A stretch of 64,000 nt of DNA from Dastarcus helophoroides (lineage: Eukaryota; Arthropoda; Insecta; Coleoptera; Bothrideridae): NCBI GenBank assembly GCA_028583605.1, contig CM053327.1:32482126-32546125 (forward strand), written 5' to 3'. The notes beneath the pieces were generated by a model that was given only the letters and a program-made list of their open reading frames with translations, did no database searches and was not told where the DNA came from. The translations under genes were made by a program, and so were the position numbers. Below are positions 24,792 through 35,900 of the stretch, one piece after another. Each line of letters opens with the position of its first letter. Position 1 is the stretch's first letter.

Positions 24792-26897
24792 CAGGGCTTC
24801 AAACCGGAACTGAACCGGAACTAAACCGGAAATCAAAAAAAAACCGTTATTTATGTCGGAACGAAAACCGGAACAGAACCGTAAAATAATAACGGTTTAT
24901 TTCGGTTCGTTGAATTTGTATATACTTAAAATAATATTTACTTTATCCTAAAGTTTGGATTTTTTTAAATAAATTTCGATTTCTTTTTAAAATTTTACAA
25001 AAGTTCATCTCAAAATTACGAGTTTACTTTCATTTTTTTTTCTAAAAGTTAGATCAGAAACTCATAATTACTTCATTTTCTAAGAAAATATTCACTTTAT
25101 TCTCAAAATTTTAAGGCAAACTGAAATCTTAAGTTTTATAAGTTGAATACTACTATTTTTGTCAAAATTTCCAGTTCTTTTGTGAAAATTGGACTTTTTT
25201 TCGAAATTACTAGAAGTATTCTTTTCTTTTCCTAAAATTTCGAGTTTAAAATAAAAATTTGATGCTCTGGTGTAAATTTGCACTAAAGCAGTAGCATCTT
25301 TTTTTTAATTTAAATTTCCAATTTTTTACCTGGTTTTGTTTACGCTAAATTTGACTTTTTTCCTAAAATTTGGATTTAAATCTCGAAGTTGAGATTTTTT
25401 TAGATTATTTGGAATTTAAAAGTTAAAATTAAGTGTTTTTTAAAATATTAATTGTTTTCAAAATACTTCTGGTTTAAATTAAAGAGTTCGTCCTGTTACT
25501 TCTTGAACTTTTTTGTCATAAATCGATTTTTATATGTTTATCCCAAAATTTTAAGTTTCTTCACAAACTTTTCCTAAAATTTCACCTTTAAGATTAAAAT
25601 TTCGCTTTTTTTTTAATGACTATTTGTCGTTGATTCTGAAATTCCATTTTTTCACAGAAAATTTACGTTTGAATTGAAATCACATGTTTTTTCAATTATT
25701 TTTTTTTCTTTTAGTATTAAAATTTACATTTACCTTAAAAATGTCAAATTTTTGCTAAAAATGTTAGCACAAATTATATTTCAATGGAAAAGTTCTCGTT
25801 TGAATTTGAACATTTATTTTCTTTTTTATTTTGAATTGTAATTCAAAATCTCGAAAAAATGTCAAAATTTCAAGAAAAAAATTCAACATTTTTAAAACAG
25901 CTAAATTTTGGAGAAAAACAATTATTTTTTATAATTTCGACTTTAATCTCATAACTTTAAGTCCTAGAAATATTGATCTTTTAATCGAAAAGTCAAATAT
26001 TCGAGTTTTTAACAAAAAAATTCCAAGATTAACCTCTTAATTTTCATTTTTTTTACGTTCGAGTAAAATACCTATATTTAAAGAATAAATTCAACATGTT
26101 GGGAAAAAGCGTTAGGTAAGGTAATTATAATATTTGCTAGAAAAAAGCTAAATTTTCTAAAAAAAATACAAAAAGGACAACCTTAAATTTGGAACTTAAA
26201 TAAGATAAGTAAATCCATTAACAAAAACTTTTTGAAACATTTTTGTTTTTCTGAAAAGTTTGAAGCTTTCAGTAACATTTCCAGAAAAAAAAAATTTTTT
26301 TGTGTTAATTAAGGCAGAAAAAAGAATGTAAAAATTTTGAGAACTCTTCTTTTAAATAAATTTGAAGTTCTTTTTTTAGAAACTATTTCCCCAAAGAAAT
26401 TCAAAACTAAAAATTTTTATTTTTCAATTTGGTTTTTATTTACTCAGAAGTTCTAGAAAACAAAGTCAAAAAGGTAAAAATTAATCGCTTTAGAAAAAGC
26501 GAGTCAAATTCAAAATTATGAAAAAACGGCTCTCAAATTTGAAATTTAATCCCAAATTTTGCATGTTCGAAAAGTTTTTAACTGTTGGGTAAATAATTTA
26601 ATATTTTTATAAAAATTTCGAGCTTAAATATGAAATTTTTAAATCCGGATATTCCGATTTATTTTTTTATAAGGTTCCGGTAAAATTTGAACTTAAAGTA
26701 ATGGTATGTTGTAATATTAAAAAAAAAGACAATATTTCCTAGATTATCTTAGAAAATTAATTTTTTAGATGAAAACTTTTTAAAAAAGTGACCCGCAACT
26801 GAACCGAAAACCGGAAAAAAACCGTTATTTTTGTCGGAACGAAAACCGGAGCGAAACCGATATAACCGGAACGAAAAAATAGTGGTTCGAAGCCCTG
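24792..26897. mobile_element. Non-autonomous hAT element hAT-1 with perfect 8-bp TSD
   Basis: Starts CAGGGCTTCAAACCGG and ends, inverted, CAGGGCTTCGAACCAC. It is flanked by the direct repeat CTTATTTT at 24784-24791 and 26898-26905. Subterminal arrays of CCGGAAC/GTTCCGG motifs, typical of hAT transposase-binding regions, occupy both ends. The 2.1-kb body has no transposase and is AT-rich low-complexity sequence. Confidence 0.85.
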
Positions 26898-27016
26898 CTT
26901 ATTTTTCAGAATTCTAAACTTGTGAACTTTATTTAGAAACTTCAGAGAAATTATTTTTTACAATTTTGACGTTTTAGTAGAAACTTACATTATTCATTTT
27001 TATTTAAACAAAAGAG

Positions 27017-27066
27017 TCTTTTTAATCTTTCTTGGTTTCAGGGAACGAGCTTTGTATTTCCATTTT
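27017..27066. repeat. Foldback MITE, copy 3 (fragment)
   Basis: Only the TTTTTAATCTTTCTTGGTTT-CAGGGAACGAGCTTTGTATTTC segment of the right arm remains. Confidence 0.6.
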
Positions 27067-27246
27067 TCTATTTATTTTACATTTTTTTTTTAATTTAGAG
27101 TTGTTCGCACTTACGTGACGTGTTTAGGCTCATTTCGAGAGTTTGACTTTTTCTCGAAAGTGGGTATTCTGTAAAAATTTTCTGAAAATTAGGGGAAGAT
27201 ATTATTTGGAAATTTTAACTTTTACTTTAGAAATTACATTACATCA

Positions 27247-27510
27247 AAATTAAAATAAAATTCTTTGATTTTTTAGATAGTTGATTAAAAAGTAAAAATT
27301 TAGGCAAACATATTTTTTTAAATTTCCATATTTTCCTTTAAATTCGATGTGCTTCATAATTTTTGAAATTATTATTAAAATTAAAATAAATTTCATTAAT
27401 TTTTTTAGATAGTTGATTAAAAAGTAAAAATTTAGGCAAACATAATTTTTAAAACTTCCATATTTTCCTCTAAATTCGATGTGCTTCATCATTTTTGCAA
27501 TTATTAAATT
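27247..27510. repeat. Tandem duplication, two units of 132 bp
   Basis: TTAGATAGTTGATTAAAAAG and AAATTCGATGTGCTTCAT each occur twice, 132 bases apart. The units are nearly identical, so this duplication is young relative to its surroundings. Confidence 0.85.
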
Positions 27511-27788
27511 TTCTTCCCGAAATAGACTCATTCCAAAATTTCAACTTTTTTTTCGTAATTCGAGATAGATTTTTTTGAAAATTTCGTCGAGAATTTCTTG
27601 GAAAGTTTTCACTTCTGTCGGCAATACCTATTTTTTTTAATTTAGAGTCTCTTGAGTCTTCTTTGTGAATATTTGGTTCTTCCCTTAAAATTCGTAGTTT
27701 GAGCTAAAAATGTTCCAAATTTTTTGAGAATTTTTTCACAAATATAAAGAAAATCGAGTCACAAAATTCGTTATTTTAAAAAGATTTT

Positions 27789-27940
27789 GTTTTTTTTTTT
27801 TGGTGAAACGGACTAGTCATTGGTGATCTTCAAAAATTGAAATACAAATCTAGTCCTCTGAAACCAATAAATATTAAAAAACACAACAAAGATTGCTACA
27901 ACGCATTTCGATAGCTAAGCTGTCATTTTCAGAGATTTGT
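27789..27940. repeat. Foldback MITE, copy 4 (left arm)
   Basis: TTGGTGAAACGGACTAGTC through the CATTTTCAGAGAT centre is present; the right arm is missing, so the copy ends at the palindrome axis. Confidence 0.75.
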
Positions 27941-28594
27941 ATTTCAAAATAGTTTGTATTTAAAAAAAATATATCAAAATGTCGAGTTGAACACCCAAAT
28001 TTCGATTTTTTGTGACAATTTCAAGCTAAGATTCAAAATTTGAAATTGCTAAAAAAAAAACTCGAACAGTTTACTTTAAAATGGAAATTTCTGTATTAAA
28101 GATAACCCTGAAATGTAAAAATTTGGAACATTGCTTTGGAAACATTAATCGAAGTTATCAAATATTTGTATGAATATTCAGCCCACATTTAAAATGTAGG
28201 GAAACTAGTCTGAGGGAAACTAAGTTGCCGCTGAGAAAGAGTCCTAAAATATATGATTTAAATGGATGTATTCTCGTATATGAATTGTTTCAAGAACTGT
28301 TTTTGTTCAGTGGAATTTACTACTTTATAAATAACAAAAAAGAAATAGAATACTCACAAAGAAATATTAATAGATAAGTAAATTTAGTACTGATGGTTTG
28401 TTCAATAAAAGTAATTCCACTCATATTTGGATAGATCCATACTGTTTCCGGTATTTACTATCACTGTTAGTTACATTTATGAGTAATATTTGTTGAATAT
28501 AAAGGTTAATTGCTTTTTTTTTTAATAATAATAGATGGTCGGTAATACACATATGATAATCATCTAGTCTAATGTTATTTAAATTCCTATTTTC

Positions 28595-28912
28595 CCTTGA
28601 CATTGTATCACAAAATATTACAGAATAAATCTGAGCTATCGTAAATAGCTAATTTGTCTAATTTTATTTATTAATCAGTCACTGAATGTAAGAAATTTTT
28701 TTTAAAAAATGAGTTTTAAGCTCTCTCTTCAAAAAACGATAGTACCTTGACATTGTATCATAAAATAGTATAGCATAAATCCGAGCTATCGTAATTTTTT
28801 TTTAAGTTTAATCCACTAATTTGTCTAATTTTTTTTACTAATCAGTCACTGAATATATGATATTTTTTGATAAAATGAGCTTTAAACTCTCTCTTCTTAA
28901 AACAATAGCCCA
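28595..28912. repeat. Tandem duplication, two units of about 155-165 bp
   Basis: CCTTGACATTGTATCA, GAGCTATCGTAA, CTAATTTGTCTAATTTT and AATCAGTCACTGAATA each occur twice in the same order. No coding content. Confidence 0.8.
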
Positions 28913-29901
28913 CGTTACAAAGCTAATAATCTCACTCCAGTATAGGAAAATGTTACTCACTGCTTCGTTTATGTGGCAAAGGATTTCAAGGATCAAGATG
29001 TATAGTAGAATACCTACATACCTACATAATACATAGGAAATATATACATAGAAAAAAAATAAATCAGGAAGAATTGGGGTCATAATTAATACCTTCACTT
29101 CAAAATGTATTGATACAGCTTCAAAAAAGAATATAAAAACTCACGCTAATAATAAAAATAATTCCATTGAGAGAGGACCCTTGTCCCGTTTTTCAGTTTA
29201 TGCATAGTTCAGGATCACACAGCGATACAGCGATATTGCAGGATTTGGCCAGTCCACCTCTCCTTTGGTAGTCAAATATTATCGAGCAGTATTGAACGAT
29301 TTTTTTTTGGTTGCAAACATCTCTACTCCGGGCATTTTTATATCGGGAATCAGTCCTAGCTGTTCTAAGGAAAATATAGGTAAAATATTGCCGAATTTTT
29401 ATTGGCTATTATTTAGGGCACAACTTCTTGACATATTTTTTTTAGTGGTCCAAATTATTCAAAGTTTTTGAACGATAAACAATATCATACTTCTCCCTAA
29501 ATTAAATCCTGGATACACGACTTGTTTTTCAGATTTTTAGAAGTTTGTGCTTTTTTTCAGTAAAAGACTTGCCCGAACATAAATTTTGTTCATTTTATAA
29601 GGAAAAAAAAAACATTACGATGGTTATTTAAAAAAAAACTTTATTTCTGTAAGTTAATGATAAAAATTGCTAAGTTTATAAGACCGGCTTTACGTAAAGA
29701 AATCATTATAAATAATTAAAAAATATAACAATTAAAGTTGCAGCCTATACTTAATACATAAAATAAATTATATCTAATAATAATGTAAAATGGGCTAACT
29801 TTGTACACATTTGTATGGAAAATTATTCATAAAGTAATAATCAATAATTTCTAGGTTTATCAAATCACAGATATTATTTCAAATCTAAAATAAAGTAAAA
29901 A
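28913..29901. other. Region 3' of the Cortex-like gene, no supported gene
   Basis: AT-rich sequence with no domain-bearing frame. It includes the presumed 3' UTR of the minus-strand WD40 gene just below 29902. Confidence 0.5.
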
Positions 29902-32900
29902 TTATCTTATAGTCCTTCCAAAAGAATCTAAGAAGTTGAAGTAATCTATAGAAGACTTCTTTGTGCGATTCTTATTGGTCTTACAATTATAAAATTGTTT
30001 CGTTTGATTTCCAAAAAAATCCCAAACGCATAAATTTTCATCTGTGCTGGCGGTAACTGAAATGTCAAAAAGTCATTTCTGAAGCTAGGTTAAGGACTTT
30101 TGCTTTTGAGAACATTTTTTACTAGTGTTAGTGGGCATTTGAAAGAGAAAAGGGCATTTAAGAGAGAAAAAGGCATTTAAGAGAGAAAAAGGCATTCGAG
30201 AGAGAAAAAGGCACACGAAAAGGCAAAAAGAATTTCGCACACCCAAACTGGGACCTTAAATAGGCCCAATGATTTAGAGACGCTCGGTTCCAATCCTAAC
30301 TAATTTCAATTTGTGCAAAATCCCCAAACTTTCACTATTTACTCAAAACTTCGGATTCAAACCTGATTTTTTAAATTTCGTTCTTTTAACTGATAATTTG
30401 TAAAAACAAACTTGAAATTTAAAAAAAAAACTAAATTTTTTGAGAAACAGTTCAAGGTTTACCTTTAAATTTTGCAGATTTTTTTAAAATTTCGACTTTA
30501 TCCTCAACATGTCGACTTTAAATTTTGAAGCTTTGAGTGAAATTTCAAGCTTGACAATCAAAGTTTCGAAAAAGAGTCGGATGTTCCAATGTGAGGTCTT
30601 AATTTCGAGATTGGAGTTTGAATATTGAGGATTTTTTCACATTAATCACCATTTATTTTGAGATCTTGACTTTTTAAAAAGCGTCGATTTAAATTTCAAA
30701 TCCGTCCCATCATACATCCAAATCATTGGACATTTGCTCGACCTGTCTTCTAGCAAGTCCAGACCAATGTCAAGTGCAAAATGCACCCTATCTAAAATTT
30801 TAGTTAATTTGTCGTTTATATAGTTTAATGGTATGCAACTGGCAATCCACGAGAGTGTATGAAGTGTTTTAGTTCAGTCCAGTTCTGAAATAGAGTCGTA
30901 TAGGCTTTTGCACCTCTCAGCACTGTGACCCATTAGGATCTTTTGTGCGGACCTTTTTAATGATTGTCCAAGATGTTTAGACTTTTTTCATAGTCTATTG
31001 TCTTTTTAGGAGCTGTTTCTCTTATTTCTTGGGGTGTCAGGGTCACTCTCTCAAGAAATTTGAGTCTTTTACAGTACTAAGCCATGCGTTCGCATAGCAG
31101 GTGTTCTGTTGTTTCTGTTGCTGCGTTACAGAATCTCCAGTTTTCGTCATCCACTTTTCCCATCTTTTTAAGGTGATACTTTATGGGAAGTGTCCTGCTT
31201 TATGTGTCCTGTAAAAGGTCCCGTTATTATTCCTAAGTCTTGTTCAGTTCGAAAAGCTGCTCAGACTTCTTTTTTGAGATAGCGATGAACTTTTTTGACT
31301 GTCTGAGGCCTAGAGTTTTCCTCCAGTATGGCAGCCTTTGGTGTGCCTCCCAAGTATCTATTTCATTTCTTACGTGTTTTTTTGTAAGACCACAGTATGG
31401 TTCTGGGCACCGAAGAGAAGTGTGATTGAGGCCTCTTTTTCAAGTCTATCTGCCTCTTTGTTTCTTTCTATGCCTTAATGCCCTGGAAATCATATCAAAA
31501 CTACATTGTTGTTTGGAGCCAGTTGCATCAGGAGTTGTTTGCATTCCCAGGCCATTTTTGACCTAGTTCTGAACGACTTTAGAATCGTTAATGCAGCCTG
31601 GGTATCCGAAACGATATAAACCTGTATGTCTGGGTCCTTTTTGAAGGCACTCTTTTGCGCTCAGAGTTATAGCAAGCAGTTCTGCTTGAAAAATTGTGGG
31701 TGTGTTTCCTAGGAGTCCAGAGAGTCTTAAATTAGGACCCCATATTGCTAGTTATATTCCTTTTGTTTGTTTGGATCCGTATTTGTACCAGACAGATGCG
31801 TTCTTTGCTAGCCTTTCACTGTTGTCGCGAAAAGTCGCGAATCCCATGAATGTTCCGATTATTTGAATTTGAATAATCTTCTGTTGGAAACACTGCAGGT
31901 GGAGCATAGAGAAAGTCTGCTTCTAAGTTAGAGGAATACCCGGAGCAAATAAATGAAGAGGAAATACAAAGTCCCTAGAGAACAAAGAAAAAAGGAATTA
32001 ATGCGTAAGTATTTAGATGTGCATGTGTAGATAAAGGGTGTGGTCTTTTTGGACAGTGACCTCATTAAGAAGTATTGTTCGTAAGTTTTTGATATGTCTA
32101 AGCTTGTAATTATCAGAGAGTGTAAGGGTTGATGAAAATTAGTAAAATAAAGATAATGAGATGAGAATAGCTGTGCGGTCAGGGGTGGCTGTAGGGGGAG
32201 GTTGGAGGCCACTAATAAGGATGTTTACCCAGTTTTAAAGGTAGTAAAGGAAGTACTTTAGATATAATTGTGAGAGAGTGTTTACCCTTTAATTAGCTCC
32301 AGGAGGTATTTGCCTCAGAATCAACTTCAGAGGGTGTTAACCTTATAGTAGTATCAGAGGATACTATCGTATGACCAACTTTAGAGGGTGTTAACCCTAT
32401 AAGTAGTATCAGAGGATACTGTAGCATAATCATCTGTAGAGTAGCATCAGAGAAGGCTTGCCGTATAATCAGCTTTAGAGGGCGTTAACCCTATAACCAG
32501 TATCAGAGTGCACTTATCGCATGATCAACTTTAGGGGGTGTTTTCCTTATGACCATAGTGTTAACCCTATAATTGGAATCAGAGGACGTTTATAGCATGA
32601 TCAACTTTAGAGGGTGTTTCCTTTATGATCATCAGAAAGTGTTTATATTAGATCAACAAGAGGGTTTTCACCCTAGTAATAATGATATCAGTAGAAATTT
32701 ACTTTACCCATGGTACAAGAGAGTGTGTTCACTATTTTCTGTTACGAACTTATTTATATAATATATGTACAGTTTCAGTTTGTTAATAACTAGGTGAATC
32801 CAAGGAAATCCATTTCGCATATTGTACCTGTAGCCTACAATATTCGCGACAACTGTGTCTATTCCATGTCTGGAGGTCCCCGATAACCACTTCGTATGGA

Positions 32901-35900
32901 ACAACAAAGTCCAGTTTTGTAGGCATTTGATCTGTTGGTTTGGCAATGGATCCCAGTGAAATTTTCACCATAATCTATACATGGCCAACCAAGTCACCCG
33001 GTTTCAGTTTGTTCGATTGAAATAGCTTTGAGGCACTGAGCGCTGCCTCCTTTTTCATACAAATGTGAAGTGGAATCAGGCCTATCATTGCCTCTATTGC
33101 AGCTGTTGGACATAACACCAGTTATTCGAATGCAAATTCGCCGCGATTAATGCGGGGGTGCCTCAGGGGTCTGTTCTGTTTCCTACTCTATTTCTGTTAC
33201 CCATAAACGATCTATTAGCTTCAACTTCCAATTCTATATATAGCTACGCAGATGGTAGTAACCTTGTGTCATCTTTTTTCTCCGACAAACCATTATCTAT
33301 CGCTGCTTCAGATCGACTTAGGAAACAGCAGATACAGACGATTAATCGAGATCTCGAGATTATTCTGAAATGGGGTCAGACCAATTTGGTCAACTTCAAC
33401 GCTTCAAAAACTCAAGCCGCGGTTTTCTCTAAGAAAACATCAAGGGATAATGCAACAAACATACTAATGGACGGTAAAATCCTTCCGATGGGATCAAATC
33501 TATGTATCCTAGGAGTGAATGCGAGCACTAACCTCTCTTGGGACGATCATGTGCGCGCCATTACCAAATCCGCCTCTCAGAACCTAGGCTTTCTTTTTAG
33601 AGCTAAAAAGTACTTCACATCTCATCAGCTATTAACACTATACAAAGCTAAAGTTAGGCCAATACTAGCCAATACTATTCTCATGTTTGTAGTTCAGCCC
33701 CAAAACACACTTTAGCTCTCTTGGATTCAATTCAAAGAAGAGCGATTCGCCTAATTGATGACGAGAGTCTGATCGATCCTCTCGAAACACTAGAGCACAG
33801 GTATATGGTTGGTGACTTGTCTCTTTTCTCAAGTACTATCATGGAAGATGCTCGCAGAAACTAATAGGATTGATCCCCCAAAGGCAAGATTCTTGAGGCG
33901 TACTACATAGTCGGAGGCAGCAAATTCCTATGCCGTCCAACTTCACACAGTGAGGACTTCTGTCTACGAAGACTCTTTTTTCTATAGAACTTCCAAGTTA
34001 TGAAACTTGTTACCGAAAGGAATTTTCCCCAAAAATTACAACCTATCCTTGTTTAAGAAGGCGGTTCATCGCCATCTATCCTTGTTTCCGAATCCTACTC
34101 GCAGTGCTTTGAAAGCATAAGGGGGTTACCCTTTACGAGTGAATTAAACTTAAAAAAAAACGCTGTACTTTATGTGATTTGCTTTCCGCAGGAATTTGTT
34201 CTGTTTTTGGCCACCCTACTATTGAGGCATAGGTGAAGTATTTACATCAAAATGTTTAGGTCAAAACCCTTTTGCCAAATGATTGAAATACCTTATAGTA
34301 TTTACCAGACAAATTAAAAAGAAATGCTGAATTTTGAATTTTTTCTGAAACATCAAATATATGAACTTTTGATTTTTTGATAAATTTTGAATATTTCTTT
34401 AATATTTGATTGTATTCCTAAAATTTCATTTCGATATTTCGACTTTTTGTCGCAACTGAAAATTTAACCACAACATTTTGACCTTGATTTGAAAATTTTG
34501 AATATCTATTAAGAATATCGATTTTTTCTTAAAATTGGTGTAATATCGACTTTTGTTAAACATTTCGATTTTAATCTAGAGATTTTTGCACTAAATTCGA
34601 CCCAAATTTTCGATTTATTCTTAAATTTTAATTTTAATCTCGAAAGTTCAAATTTAAACTTGAAGTGTCGGTAAATACTTATTTAAGTTGTTTCAGAAAC
34701 AAAGTCCAAAAATTCGATTTTGAAGTCGAAGAAATTGATTTTCAGTAAGTCAAAAATTGCAATAATTTAAAATCGCGAATTTAATAACGTAAGCAAATGT
34801 TAAAACTTTTTGATCGACCTTGATTTTTTCTCAAGCTGTTAAAATTTCCAGTTTTATCTTAAAATTTCCAATTATTCAATGTTTGTTTGAAGCATGTGTA
34901 GATTTCCCAAAATTAAGATTTTTTCCAAAAATCTTCGGTTTCTTCTCAAAATTTAAGACTTTTTCTCGAAATTTTGAGAACATTAAAATATTCACTTTAA
35001 TGTCTCCATTTAAAAAACAAAATCTAAAATCTGAGTTTAAAGACGAAAAATTCGACTTTTCAGTTGCTATTTGAGGGAAAAATTAACGTTTTAAATTTCT
35101 TCTTCAATAGTGGACGATACCTAGCAACTCCAAAGTTGCTAGTTGCATGAAAAAAGTTTCTGCAGCTGTTTCTATGAAACATTAAAGCAAATTTGATGAC
35201 TGGAAAATATGGCAAAAGTGTCAAAGAGGAGTACTTTGAAAAAATATATAACATTTTGCTCATTGTATTCCAGTTGAAATATTTTCGAAACTTTTAGGTC
35301 ACAATCAATCAAAAATTGAAATACAAATCTATCGAAACGCCTTAAAGCAACATTTGTTGTGTTTTTTTATGTTTCTTGCTTTCAAGAGACAAAATTTGTA
35401 TTTCAGTTTTTAAATAATTGAAATACAGAACTTGTCCCCTGAAACCAAGAAAGATTAAAAATGCACAACAAAGATGGCTATAACGCGTTTCGACAGCCAA
35501 GCTGTCATCTTCAGAGAGATACTGTTTGTTCTGTATTTTAATTTTTGAAGATAACCAAGGACCAATCCGTTCCACCAAAAAAAAGTAGTATAATCAATAA
35601 TTACCCATTTTGGTTCCATCTGAGTTCCACATTATATAAGGGGTTCTAGCTTCGTGAAATGTTATTTCGTCGACTATAGTTCTCAAGTCGCTCATGACAT
35701 AAATAGGTGTCGAAAAAGATCTCTTTGGAGAAAGAGGATTAAAGCCGCTTATCTGAAAATTAATTAAATTTAGATTTAAAAAAATCAGTAGGTATATTTT
35801 AAGACAGTTCATCGGTCATTTGCTTTTTTTCGGTTTTCTTTAAGTTTCTGTTAGATGTTAAAAACAGTGTTACCCAAAAGCTAAATGAAAAAGTCTTCTG

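Noticed and set aside
30130..30225. CRISPR-like array
   Set aside because: The units are contiguous without spacers; it is a minisatellite in a eukaryotic intron.
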